Part shown: piece by piece, positions 39,001 to 45,660 of the stretch
How positions within the stretch are numbered: the stretch's first letter is position 1
Layout: each line of letters begins with the position of its first letter
Source: Streptomyces sp. CoH27
Lineage (GTDB): Bacteria; Actinomycetota; Actinomycetes; Streptomycetales; Streptomycetaceae
Direction of reading: 5' to 3'
Length of the DNA: 62,551 nt
Assembly (NCBI RefSeq): GCF_020181035.1
Contig: NZ_JAIQYY010000022.1
Location: 100,705 to 163,255 of the forward strand
Made by a program: the position numbers and the translations under genes
Notes under the pieces: model-generated
Database searches by the model: none
What the model saw: the letters and a program-made list of their open reading frames with translations, nothing else
What the model was told of the DNA's origin: nothing

Positions 39001-39432
39001 AGAGTCCACGGTGATCGCCTTCACGCCCCGCACAAGCTCGGGGATGCTCTCGGGATCGGCGTGCACCAGGGCGGCCGCCGCGGAATCCTCCAGGATGAAA
39101 CGGCGGCGTCCGACCGGGCTCTGTGTGTCCAGCGGCACCACCTGGGCACCCAGCCGCAGAATGCCCAGCATCACGCAGACCAGACGCCACGAGCGCGGCA
39201 GCGCCACCGCCACGGCCTGTCCGGGAGTCACGCCCAGGCGGCCCAGCGCCTCGGCCACGGCGGCGGCCGCGGCGTCCAACGCCGCGTAGTCCAGCCGTAC
39301 GTCGCCGTCGGTCACCGCTTCCGCCCGGGGTGTGCGCAGGGCCTGGCGGTGTATCTCCAGCGCGAGCCCGGCCGGTGCACCCGGGTCCTCGGTCACGCCG
39401 GCGGGGGATGTCTCGACGCGCGGTTCCATCAT
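30064..39432 (-). CDS. Hybrid NRPS/PKS: A-PCP-C-A-PCP-KS-KR-ACP-TE
   Basis: A 3122-aa megasynthase. A1 (about 15-500, YTSGTTGRPKG) has a pocket I read as DAFFVGVTFK, Ile/Val-like. PCP1 is at 520-600 (GGDSL). The C domain (620-1050) has an intact HHIAVDG. A2 (1075-1560) has pocket DVQMVAHVVK, a near-perfect match to the proline code DVQLIAHVVK. PCP2 is at 1590-1670 (GASSL). The KS (1690-2110) has the full TACSSS / EAHGTGT / GHMGAAAG triad. A linker of about 390 residues follows with no GHSxG acyltransferase. Then come a KR (2505-2690, GGTGGIG, YAAG), an ACP (LGADSL) and a TE (2870-3110, GWSYGA, Asp, DHYG). The start ATG-ATG at 39432 overlaps the NRPS 1 stop after GGAGG. Malonate must be loaded in trans. 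The Pro-ketide-reduced unit is what a detoxinine-type residue needs. Confidence 0.95.
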   Translation of the reverse strand: MMEPRVETSPAGVTEDPGAPAGLALEIHRQALRTPRAEAVTDGDVRLDYAALDAAAAAVAEALGRLGVTPGQAVAVALPRSWRLVCVMLGILRLGAQVVPLDTQSPVGRRRFILEDSAAAALVHADPESIPELVRGVKAITVDSLLTRLPEAVDTVPAPAAAGEASEVSFLFYTSGTTGRPKGVEVRDAGVMRLARPGYIRVEPGLRYACLANPAFDALSFEVWTPLLTGGCCVILREGDVQTPERLAAALRRERVDTAFVTTALFNAVVTAVPDCFAAAGEVLVGGERVDPRVMRRWYRDNPDSGTRLFNVYGPTESTTFALCHPIPRDFAGDVVPIGRPLPQTGAVLVVPGQERIAAPGEVAELLLSGAGLAVGYRNLPEETERRFVRLAWLDGGEERYYRTGDLVRADDEGLVEYVGRTDRQVKVRGFRIEPGEVERQVLAHPAVRQAYVCTRRAGQEGPNELLAFVVLQRELSYEEFDRHLAAHLPTYMRPHQMHLVTELPLNANGKVDQAALLEQADRPWRPAASDGPAATGTEREVLELAEEILGTTGLGLGDRWIAAGGDSLKALRFCFAVRQRWGRDLTQAAVLHGDLAAIAQAVTTGRPGEQSTCPAPVITGALSAAATSEQQRLWLLQRRAPGSRAYSVHQAFRVDGPVDTAALRRALRSLVARHAALRTGFAPGADGLRQTVGEPYDPWHDQGTLQAWDEEEAHAFADTFFAEPFDLAVPRMLRACWLPRDGGGTLLLHLHHIAVDGWSLSVLLQDLSAAYAETTDADTDSGGDDSDGEAGRKTASAPNPLDFAAWQNDWFATAAYQAQRDELLAYYQDLEEPQEPLPAEDAHPAPRARLLQTSLDVVRRAAVDRLCAELGLTRFQVLLGVFSWSLYGVTGLVRPRIAAPVANRPVREFEDSVGMLANTVLLPVTVAPGEDLRSQLARTGAGTVEVLRRQDVALADVLTGWEAVGDGTPFDVLFVLENTDFGALRLPGCVQRPLWWAAPEAKCPLTVSVVEHPDGLDVLWEYAEDRFTDQAVEAMADLLRRGVDALASGGRSTARELVAPYRRSLPEHGRGAAPEPGFTTIAKGFARQVARTPDAPAVVTADGDTLSYAELDARAAVLAADLADRYPIPADGSPCRAALYLDPSAEHVVALLALARLNVTAIPLDPSYPVEVLRRVLERVDPLCVLVTPDAAPALDTLLAHGVDRHLVALTDPAPRPDAGATVPYDARTHDGTRPLYTLFTSGSTGVPKGVQVHDRTLCDLIRWQSLSGGLTAPAVTQQFSMLAFDVSFQEIFGTLCTGGSLQLIRPEWRQDAPALLERLESAGTERIFMPYVALQLLAEYGVRLGRFPSRLREVVTAGEQLVCTDTIRRWFAGLPGARLFNHYGPTETHVVSALCLEGDPGQWPERPAIGRPVAGADLRVVDAQGDPVPPGCTGELLIGGTMTTRCYLDEPAVDDTRFVEMPGEGLFYRSGDRAWFDREGLLHYAGRDDQQIKLSGHRLELGSVEAALLRHPAVVSAVVARDGDRLTACLEFRGQPASADDLTAHLSALLPSYVRVDRFRMLERLPRTPSGKLDRKAALRAPGEELRRSAPARTWLSAEEERLTAAFEEVTGATIEPDQTFFEAGASSLVLMRFHLRCTTELGLRFGVADLFEHVTVRSLARHLAGDDHRDRRTPAAPAVEVGRAPEAGEPIAVVGMAVRVPGALDLAAFWDLVVSGGTGIRRVDAPEGVIGAHSTLDGMLGFDPGHFGISPQEARLMDPQQRHLLMASVQALAHAGVADTSTTRVGLVAGAGESTYFQSMLREADPGRLPDGFQLALHHEKDFLATKVAYHLGLTGPAFSAQTACSSSLVAVHLAAGMLRQGEAEVMLAGGVLVDPGLTGGYRYRPQHIFSADGDCRPFSDDATGTVGASGVGVVVLKPLRQARRDGDTVYAVITGSAINNDGAAKMSYTAPSLAGQREVIRTALARAGRTGADLCYVEAHGTGTRLGDPIEVSALRQAFGVSESGRCALGSVKSQLGHMGAAAGVVGLVRAVLAVHHGTVPPTINFRAFNPEIGPDPAPFHVPTRATPWPGGRERVAAVSSFGIGGTNAHVVVEQDTGTGAAAPGDVPGCLVLSASSTDALAADAARIADYLQLRPEHHESVLRHLQAGRAARRLRTAAPVADAAAAVRWLRAVAAGEVPHGIADPDAATVPAAGRTAQDIAEDWTAGKPVAWRPGPAPAPWDFPPPSFALAHYDFDRTPEAAAAGPQRLPQSDWLHQPHWVRQRRATTTGTAAPAGRASVVVIVAAASTPQTAFAPFGAVASRVVRVHPSGTFARRGPDAFEADPADPASLRLLLDALSEDGADDGLADAEWVHALPLDVTGPVGPGTLEHARHACLDTTAALARALSGRTGSPRVWWLSYGARPVGGAVDRPELALLAGPVEVAPQEGALDGHWLDLPDGVLTRWAGHVASAVAEARRAGSAGGPALPRQLALRQGYWWRPGTTPVPVPSGTRLPPSGADTVHLVLGGTGGIGRAIAAWLLEHTGGRVLLLSRNPQLPSELARWTDRVGLVAADLAVTPVHEVTAAVAGHTQQLDSVIHAAGLGSGGLLVRRDASAMRDAAAARENGALVVEQLIEAFHPEVAVYCSSMSALLGGVGQSDYAAGASLLDGFAHHRATETETTVRIGIDWDIWRETGMATRVLAEDSRHQAHLAVGLTVEEGKAVFAHALALQLPQLLVSTTDIDVSRAFYAPSADGRPEPLGAPPGPAYDADGEGRPSDPDGAEARAGAMARVVRDLLGVDELDPDDSLYDLGADSLTLLGLIARIEDDYGVAFDLAAFSHRVSLTEILKHIEAALTPVGPTAGATGNTASRVVLDIWQEGTGSAVLCLVHPVGGDIQAYRPLAAALGPAPTVCLIADPALRDAGMPAWSLAERARHYDAALRDRFGGSGHRLYLAGWSYGARVAMEMAGLAESGGQPLEALYLLDPPPPRAEALVAAYDETHLEQVFAAELGTGASPVPAEHAQAYAARLARCCRANLRSMGEHRVRPLASVPTFLWLAEQPTAGVPAPGDPQETDRQWSTCLPPSAVRRSLPTDHYGIVAPPHVHTVTETITATLSDPAAGARSRREQESERAQ

Positions 39433-42400
39433 TCCTCCGGCGTGCAGGAAAGGGCCGGGCGCTCCGTCACGGCCGCGCGGGGGCCGGTTGCCAGCCGGTC
39501 CAGTTCGGCGGCGAGGACGGCGGCGACGCGTGGCAGCTCGTCGCTCTCCAACATGTCCCAGTGACCGCAGGCCACCGGCTCGACCAGGAATCCGCCGCTG
39601 ACGCGGCGCCGCCAGAAGGCGCGCAGGCGGTCGGCCGCGTCGGCGCCGTCCTCGTCGTCCACGGCTGTCGCCTGCATCAGCACGACACGGGCGGGCGATT
39701 CGGGTACGGCGTAGTCGCGCGCGGTCTCGCGATGGTGGTTGTACACGGTCAGGTACCGGGCCACCTGGTCGTCGTCGATGCCCGGGTACATGCCGTTGAA
39801 GCGCACCAGCTTCTCCCGGAACTCCGCCATGCCGACCGGCTCGGTGGCGGCGTGCCGCTCCGCGTCCTCCGCGCCGTGGGTGTCGAGCAGGACCACGCTC
39901 ACCCTCTCGTGCCCGGCCGCCACCAGGAGGCGGCCCATCTCGTACGCGACCAGGCCGCCGTAGGAGAGCCCGCACAGCACCAGTGCCTCGTCCGGGCGGG
40001 GATCGACGAGCCGCAGATACTCCCGGGCCATCGCCTCGACACCGGGCAGGGTGGACTCGCCGGGGTTGATGCCGGGCGCCTGGAGTCCCACCACGCCGAC
40101 CTCGTCGGGAAGCGCCGTGGACAGCGGCAGGTAGCAGAACGCGGTGCCGCCGGCCGGGTGCACGCACACCACGCGCTGCCGGCCGTCGCCGGCGCGGAAC
40201 TCCACCAGGCTGCCGGGTTCCGCCGGCTGTCGGGGCTCGGCCCCGTCGCTGCGCACCCGCTCGGCGAGCGCCTCGATGGTGGGGTGCAGCATGACGTCCC
40301 GGACCGGCAGCATCACGCCGAGTTCGTCCTGGACGGCGGACGCCATCTTGATCGCCGAGATCGACGTGCCGCCGAGTTCGAAGAAGTTGTCGCCGATCCC
40401 GACGTCCGGGTGCAGCAGCACGCGCCGCCAGATCCGGTACAGCGCCATCTCGACGTGGTCGCGGGGCGCGGCCGTGTTGACCCGCCCGGAGCGGGCCCCC
40501 GCCGTGGCGCGCAGCACTGCCGTCCGGTCCACCTTGCCGTTGCGGTTCAACGGAAGCCGCGGGAACTCGGCCACCACGACGGGGATCATGTAGTCCGGCA
40601 GGCGGTCCTTGAGCGCCGCGCGCCACTCGTACGGCGTCCGCGTCGCTCCGGCGTCACATCCCACACCGGCGACCAGCTGGGGGCCGCCGGGTGTGTCGCG
40701 GTCGGCCAGCACCACGGCCTCCCGCACACCGGGCACCGCCAGGAGTGCTGACTCGACCTCGCCGGGTTCGATGCGGAAGCCGCGCAGCTTGAACTGGTCG
40801 TCTCGACGGCCGACGTACTCGGCGTTGCCGTCCGGCAGCCAGCGCGCCAGGTCGCCGGTGCGGTAGACGCGTTCACCGGGCACGAAGGGGTCGGGGAGGA
40901 AGCGCTCGTCGGTGAGGTCCGGCCGGTTCAGGTATCCGCGGGCCAGGCTCGCTCCGCCGAGGTAGACCTCACCGGTGACCCCCACGGGTACCGGGCGCAT
41001 GCGGTCGTCGAGCAGGTACAGGCGGGTGCCGCGCAGCGGCCGGCCGATGGGGCACGAGCGCTCGTACGGCTGCGGGTCGGTGTAGGCGGTCGAGTAGAGC
41101 GTGGCCTCGGTGGGGCCGTAGCCGAAGCAGATGCGAAGACCGGGCAGCAGCTCGCGCATGCGGTGCAGGGCGCGCTCGGGCAGTGACTCCACTCCGGTGA
41201 GGAGGTGACGCAGGCTCAGCCCGGCCAGTCGCGCGCCCGGATCCTCGTCGATCCACAACACGTAGGAGGGGGGAAGGAAAGCCTGGGTGACCTTGTGTTC
41301 ACGCAGCCACTCCATGAGGGCCGCCGGGTCGCCCCGCAGCTCGTCGGGAACCACGTGGAGCACGGCCCCGGAGGTCAGCGGCATGAGGAGTTCGTGCACC
41401 GACGCGTCGAAGCCGATGCTCGACCAGGCCGAGGACGCCTCACCGCGGGCGTCTCCCATGAGTTCACGCCAGTGGTCGAAGAGATTGACCACGCTGCCGT
41501 GCGTCACCGCAACGCCCTTGGGACGGCCGGTCGACCCCGACGTGTAGATGACGTAGGCGAGCCGGGTCGGGTCCGCGTCGATGGCCGGTGCGGCGTCGTG
41601 CGTTCCCTCGGCCTCCACCTTCTCCAGGTTCTCCCACCGCTGCCGGTCGTCGCCCGCGGTGTCCGCCTGGTCGGTCAGCACGAGTGCCGGTGCGGCGTCG
41701 CTCACCATGGCGGTGAGCCGTTCGGAGGGCTGTCCGGGGTCCAGGGGCAGGTAGGCGGCGCCGGCCTTGAGGATGCCGAGCACGCCGACGACGAGTTCGG
41801 CCGTGCGCCCGGCGTGCAGGGCCACCACGTGGTCGGGCCGGACACCGCGCGCGATCAGTGCGTCGGCGAGCCGGTTGGCCCGGCGGTCCAGCGTCGCGTA
41901 GTCCAGTTGCGTCTCCCCGGTCACCACCGCGGGCTGTCCCGGCCGTTCCCGCACCTGCGTCGCGAACCGCTCCAGCAGGCCTGCGGGTGCCGTCACGGTC
42001 ACGGCGGGCCCCGCGCTGAAGGTGGCGAGGAGTTCGCGCTGTTCGTCCTCGTCCAGCAGCGTCAGATCGGCGATCCCGGCTTCCGGGCGTTCGGTCATCA
42101 GGCGCAGCACGCGCAGGAACTGGCGCACGTACCGTTCGACGGTCGTCCGGTCGAAGAGCGCCACCGCGTAGTCGATCTCGCCGGTGAGGTGCCGGCCCTC
42201 GTCGGCCAGGGCCAGGACCATGTCGAACTTCGCCGGGACGTGGGCCGCGTCCTCCCGCGGTTCCACCCGCACGCCCGGGAGTTCGAGTTCCCTCCGCATG
42301 GAGGGGACCCAGGCGAACATGGTCTGGAACAGTGCCGTGTACGCGGGGCTCCGCGGCGGGTTGACCAGTTCCACGACCCGCTCGAAGGGCAGGTCGACGT

Positions 42401-43418
42401 GTTTGAGGGCGTCGCGGATCCGCTGGTTCACCTGCTTGAGGGCACCGCTGACGCTGAGGGAACCGGACAGGTCCACCCGCAGGGCGAGGGTGTTGACGAA
42501 AAGGCCGATCAGGCCCTCGACGTCCCCGCGGCGGCGGTTCGACGTCGGGGCGCCGATCACGATGTCGTCCTGTCCGGAGAGCCGCGACAACAGCACGGAC
42601 CAGCCGGTCATGACGGTCGCGTACAGGGAGACAGCGTTGTCATCGGCGAGGTCGCGCAGGGCCTGCGTCAGTTCCTGGTCCACGGTCACGGGCACCCGGT
42701 CGCCCTGGAAGACCTGCTCGGGCGGGCGGGGCCGGTCGGTGGGCAGGGAGAGCACGGCCGGAGCACCGGCCAGCGTGTTGGTCCAGTAGTCGGCGTGCCC
42801 GGCGGGCTCTTCCCCCGACATCCAGTCCCACTGCCAGCGGGTGTAGTCGCTGTACTGCCACGTCAATTGCGGCAGGTCCGGGTCCCGCCCCTCCTGGAGC
42901 GCGGTGTACACCAGGCCCAGTTCCCGCAGCAGCAGCGAGCGGGACCAGCCGTCGAAGACGAGGTGGTGAGCCGTCAGGAGCAGGACGTGGTAGTCCGCTT
43001 CGAGCGCCACGAGTCGGCCGCGCACCATGGACTCCTCGCCCAGGCGGAACGGGGTGCCTTCCACCTCCTGCCGCATCCGCGCGAACCGCTCGGCCGCGTC
43101 CGGCACTCCGGTCAGATCCTCGAAGGCCACCGGGAACCCGGTCTCCGGCGGATCGACGACCTGGAGCGCCGAACCGCCGGAGGGCACCAGCCGGGTGCGC
43201 AGGCCCTCGTGCCGGGCCGCGAGCAGGTGCAGCGCCTGGAAGAGCAGGTCCCGGTCCAGCGGCCCCCGGATGTCGAAGGGCATCGGCTCGTTGTAGGCGG
43301 CGCTGGCGTCTCCGTCCGTGCGCGCCATGACCCACAGCCGCTCCTGCGCCAGTGACAGGGGCGCGGGAGATTTTCTTTCGTCGGAGTGATGGGTGACTGT
43401 GGTGTGGAGGAAGGACAC
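39429..43418 (-). CDS. NRPS: C-A-PCP-TE
   Basis: A 1329-aa synthetase. The C domain (about 17-440) has an intact HHLVFDG near residue 151. With no upstream module it is probably a starter C domain taking an acyl-CoA. The A domain (465-960, YTSGSTGRPKG) has a pocket I read as DAHFLGGLYK, which I cannot match to a known amino acid. PCP is at 975-1050 (LGGTSIS), and a type I TE at 1070-1310 has GLSYGG, LLDTHG and CGHWD. A TE at the end of this protein as well as at the end of the next is unusual for one assembly line. It may release or hand over an acyl-aminoacyl piece. The GTG start follows AAGGG six bases upstream. This is the first gene of the cluster, behind a long leader. Confidence 0.95.
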   Translation of the reverse strand: MSFLHTTVTHHSDERKSPAPLSLAQERLWVMARTDGDASAAYNEPMPFDIRGPLDRDLLFQALHLLAARHEGLRTRLVPSGGSALQVVDPPETGFPVAFEDLTGVPDAAERFARMRQEVEGTPFRLGEESMVRGRLVALEADYHVLLLTAHHLVFDGWSRSLLLRELGLVYTALQEGRDPDLPQLTWQYSDYTRWQWDWMSGEEPAGHADYWTNTLAGAPAVLSLPTDRPRPPEQVFQGDRVPVTVDQELTQALRDLADDNAVSLYATVMTGWSVLLSRLSGQDDIVIGAPTSNRRRGDVEGLIGLFVNTLALRVDLSGSLSVSGALKQVNQRIRDALKHVDLPFERVVELVNPPRSPAYTALFQTMFAWVPSMRRELELPGVRVEPREDAAHVPAKFDMVLALADEGRHLTGEIDYAVALFDRTTVERYVRQFLRVLRLMTERPEAGIADLTLLDEDEQRELLATFSAGPAVTVTAPAGLLERFATQVRERPGQPAVVTGETQLDYATLDRRANRLADALIARGVRPDHVVALHAGRTAELVVGVLGILKAGAAYLPLDPGQPSERLTAMVSDAAPALVLTDQADTAGDDRQRWENLEKVEAEGTHDAAPAIDADPTRLAYVIYTSGSTGRPKGVAVTHGSVVNLFDHWRELMGDARGEASSAWSSIGFDASVHELLMPLTSGAVLHVVPDELRGDPAALMEWLREHKVTQAFLPPSYVLWIDEDPGARLAGLSLRHLLTGVESLPERALHRMRELLPGLRICFGYGPTEATLYSTAYTDPQPYERSCPIGRPLRGTRLYLLDDRMRPVPVGVTGEVYLGGASLARGYLNRPDLTDERFLPDPFVPGERVYRTGDLARWLPDGNAEYVGRRDDQFKLRGFRIEPGEVESALLAVPGVREAVVLADRDTPGGPQLVAGVGCDAGATRTPYEWRAALKDRLPDYMIPVVVAEFPRLPLNRNGKVDRTAVLRATAGARSGRVNTAAPRDHVEMALYRIWRRVLLHPDVGIGDNFFELGGTSISAIKMASAVQDELGVMLPVRDVMLHPTIEALAERVRSDGAEPRQPAEPGSLVEFRAGDGRQRVVCVHPAGGTAFCYLPLSTALPDEVGVVGLQAPGINPGESTLPGVEAMAREYLRLVDPRPDEALVLCGLSYGGLVAYEMGRLLVAAGHERVSVVLLDTHGAEDAERHAATEPVGMAEFREKLVRFNGMYPGIDDDQVARYLTVYNHHRETARDYAVPESPARVVLMQATAVDDEDGADAADRLRAFWRRRVSGGFLVEPVACGHWDMLESDELPRVAAVLAAELDRLATGPRAAVTERPALSCTPEE

Positions 43419-43692
43419 GAATTACCCTTCACGAGAAAAGAACGCAGCGGAATCGGATCCCGCGTTTCCGAAGGATCGAAGTTTCAGGCAAAGGCGCGCG
43501 AATGCACCCGACATGCCTGTTCCCGAAGGATCTGGCACGGCGTCCGGAATGTGCGCAGAAAAGAAATGCGTGCAGGATCTCCAGCGAGGCTTGCACTGCG
43601 GTCGATAGGCGAAGTGACGTGGTTAACGCCGGTATTGAGCCGAGGTGTCGAACATGAGTGGTCGGCTACCGAGGATCTCGAACCGATATCCG

Positions 43693-43708
43693 TGCCGGTT
43701 CACCGGCA
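43693..43708. repeat. Inverted repeat TGCCGGT-N2-ACCGGCA in the NRPS leader
   Basis: Perfect 7-base arms with a 2-base centre. It is too tight for a good RNA hairpin and more like a dimeric regulator site. It lies 120-130 bases inside the predicted leader and about 280 bases before the NRPS 1 start. Confidence 0.35.
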
Positions 43709-43831
43709 TCTTGCGTGATCCGTGAATGTCGCCATTTCTAATGGAAACTCCACAAAAGTGCGTCAGGTGCATCGGGGAGAGCGGTTAAAGAGGTGTCTAT
43801 TTTGCTGGACTACTCTTTCCTCATTTCCGCA

Positions 43832-43861
43832 AATATTAAATGCACGCTGCTTGCATGGTCA
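43832..43861 (-). promoter_or_regulatory. Predicted promoter of the NRPS cluster
   Basis: On the minus strand TTGACC (43861-43856) and TAATAT (43837-43832) are 18 bases apart in AT-rich DNA. Transcription would start near 43825, giving a leader of about 400 nt. Confidence 0.5.
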
Positions 43862-43863
43862 AC

Positions 43864-43879
43864 TGTGACCCATGTCACA
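43864..43879. promoter_or_regulatory. Crp-like palindrome upstream of the NRPS promoter
   Basis: TGTGACCCATGTCACA is a perfect palindrome in its outer six bases. It fits both the enterobacterial CRP half-sites (TGTGA-N6-TCACA) and the GTG-N6-GNCAC element that I recall for Streptomyces Crp, a regulator of antibiotic genes. Its centre lies about 47 bases upstream of the predicted start point, next to the -35 box. Confidence 0.45.
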
Positions 43880-44076
43880 TTCTTTTGGCGATGGATTGCC
43901 GTGCGTGCGCGAACGAGCGATGTCGACACATTGGCCGAAAAAGCTGTCCCGGATGCACTTTTGGGCACCGTCAATACCTAAACGGACATCAGTTCTCGAT
44001 GTCACGGGCGTGTTGCGCGGAAGTAGCGTATTTGGCCACGGAATCAGCGAACCGACCGCGACCGTTACCCACGCGC

Positions 44077-44690
44077 TCACCGCAGTGAGCATTCCAATGC
44101 TTCCCGGTGATCGGAAACCCCCTGACAGGCCCTGTGAACCTGCCTCACCACCCCTGCGTCACGGAGCCGGGCCATGGCGACGTCACCCGCATCGACCCGG
44201 ACCTCGATGCCCCACCGGCACCGGTCCTGCCACCACAAGATCGTGGACACGAGACGTGGCCGGTCGGACAACTCGTAGCCGTCGACCGGACAACTCGTAG
44301 CCGTCGACGATCAGCCTCATGCGCCGGGCTACTTCCTCGACGTCGGTGACCGAAGGGCCCAGATCGAGGTACTGCCAGCAGACATGAGCGATATCGTGGA
44401 TCCACCCGCCCGGCGCAGCAAGGTCCCAGCCGATGAACGCCGCCGGCCGAAGCTCACCACTGCATAGCTGATAGAGGTTCCCATGCCTCATGGCCATCGA
44501 GGTAACCGAGGACTTCGCGGCCCTCGTTGTCCAAACCGCGATACCGCGGAGCACCACTCCAGCCACTGGCTTCCAGCAACCTCAGCAGATCACTCACGAA
44601 TTTCGTGTGACCCGAGGCTGGACGGCGCACCGTGTCTCCGACACGAACGACCGCATTGATGAAACCTCCTGGCAAGGACGACTCGGGCAT
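44077..44690 (-). pseudogene. Aminoglycoside-phosphotransferase-family gene, frameshifted and internally deleted
   Basis: The N-terminal lobe (LPGGFINAVVRVGDTVRRP, LLRLLEASGWSGAPRY) starts at the ATG at 44690 and stops at 44454. The next block (AAFIGWDLAAPGGWIHDIAH, VCWQYLDLGPSVTDV) is in another frame. The tail (STILWWQDRCRWGIE, ARLRDAGVVR) is in a third. Some 50-70 residues between the lobes, including the usual catalytic HxDxxxxN loop, are gone, and the IDWD metal motif reads IGWD. An exact 22-base tandem duplication at 44265-44308 causes the last frame change. Intact relatives are kinase-fold phosphotransferases. Confidence 0.75.
44265..44308. repeat. Exact 22-bp tandem duplication
   Basis: Two perfect head-to-tail copies (44265-44286 and 44287-44308; unit begins CGGACAACTCGTAG). 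As 22 is not a multiple of three, the duplication shifts the frame of the phosphotransferase relic. Removing one copy restores the expected reading DGYELSDRPRLVSTILWW. Confidence 0.9.
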
Positions 44691-45120
44691 CCGCCCACCT
44701 TGCCTGATCGCTCCTCCAACGCTCAATGGCTTGTCCGGCACTCGATCCGCGCCCGAGACAACTTCGCCAGATGATGTACTACTCGGACTGCCACTTACGA
44801 CCAGCGCGAGCACGCCGACAGACGAGCACACCAGCACGCGTCACATCTGTTCAGCCGCCGGTTCACGGTCCAGCATGAACAAGCCCGCCCACGCCCGCCC
44901 TTTCCCGCGGGAATCGACGCGATCCGGTTGGAGCCGCCGGCACGGCCTTTGCTTCCCCCACAGCGTGGCCAGAAAGGCGCCGCAGGCGAGCGGCGCAGTA
45001 CAGAAAGACGCCGCAGGCAGCAGGTGTGGGCCCGGGCCCTGCAGCGGGGAACTGCCGCGGTGGCGGTTGCCACGACGGCCTTGCGAAGCCAGGACTGCCG
45101 GGAGACGGCGGAACGCTTCA
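44691..45120. other. 430-bp stretch without a gene
   Basis: It lies between the phosphotransferase relic and the LuxR-type ATPase relic. Several frames are open but none has recognisable protein character, a ribosome-binding site or a domain. I see no convincing promoter or repeat. Confidence 0.5.
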
Positions 45121-45621
45121 TCATGTTGGCATCAGGCCGGGCACGGCGTCCCACGGCTCCTCGTCGGCCGGGGCGAGGGGCAGCTCGCGCAGCAGGTCGG
45201 CGGCGTCGGCTGGGCACAGCGGCCGCAACCGCAGCACGGGCAGGCCGAGTTCGTCGTGCGCCGACGCCATCGGATGGCCCGCGCGCACCGCCGCCGCCCT
45301 TGTGGTGGCCCAGTGGGCGAGATACGACAGCACGGCGGCCGTCGGCTGGTCGAGCCAGTGGACGGCGTCGGCGATGACCGCCACCGGGGCGGCGGCCTGA
45401 AGCTCCGTCAGCAGTGTGCGGCCGCCCGGGCCACGGACTGCGGGCTCGGGGCCGGTTTCCCGGGCGCCACGCGGCCCGAGGGCGCTGGCGAGCACGTCGG
45501 CACTCGTCCGGGCGGTCGGGTCGAGCAGGACCGAGTTGCCGACGCCAGGCTCCCCGACGACGAGGGCACCGCCGGCGCCCTCCCCCCGCCGGGGCCCGAC
45601 GAGGTCGCCGAGCCGGAGCAT
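45121..45621 (-). pseudogene. Remnant of a large LuxR-type ATPase regulator
   Basis: A 166-codon piece of the N-terminal ATPase of an LAL-type transcriptional regulator, whose intact members are usually over 850 aa. GALVVGEPGVGNSVLLD is a P-loop in which the essential Lys of GxxGxGKS is Asn. ADAVHWLDQPTAAVLSYLA is the Walker B region (normally DDAHWLD), and LRPLCPADAADLLRE follows. The frame stops soon after. The helical scaffold and the C-terminal helix-turn-helix are missing. With a lost Lys and about 80% of the protein gone, it is non-functional. Confidence 0.65.
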
Positions 45622-45660
45622 GTCCTCGTCCCCACGACCGGACGGTGCCGGGGGCGCGGC

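Larger units (their letters stand above)
43419..44076. other. Leader and promoter region of the NRPS cluster
   Basis: About 660 bases without a gene, with its most AT-rich part at 43730-43900. It contains a promoter (43832-43861), a Crp-like palindrome (43864-43879), a 16-base inverted repeat (43693-43708) and a leader of roughly 400 bases before the NRPS 1 start. No small ORF with a good ribosome-binding site was recognised in the leader. Confidence 0.65.

Noticed and set aside
33893..40626. Frames within the NRPS region on both strands, for example a plus-strand frame of nearly 1900 codons at 30085-35706
   Set aside because: They are mirror frames of the NRPS/PKS genes: Arg/Pro/Gly-rich or His/Val-rich composition, no domains, while the minus-strand frames carry all catalytic motifs.
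43693..43708. Transcription attenuator in the NRPS leader
   Set aside because: The 7-base arms have only two bases between them, too few for an RNA loop, so I record it as an inverted repeat.
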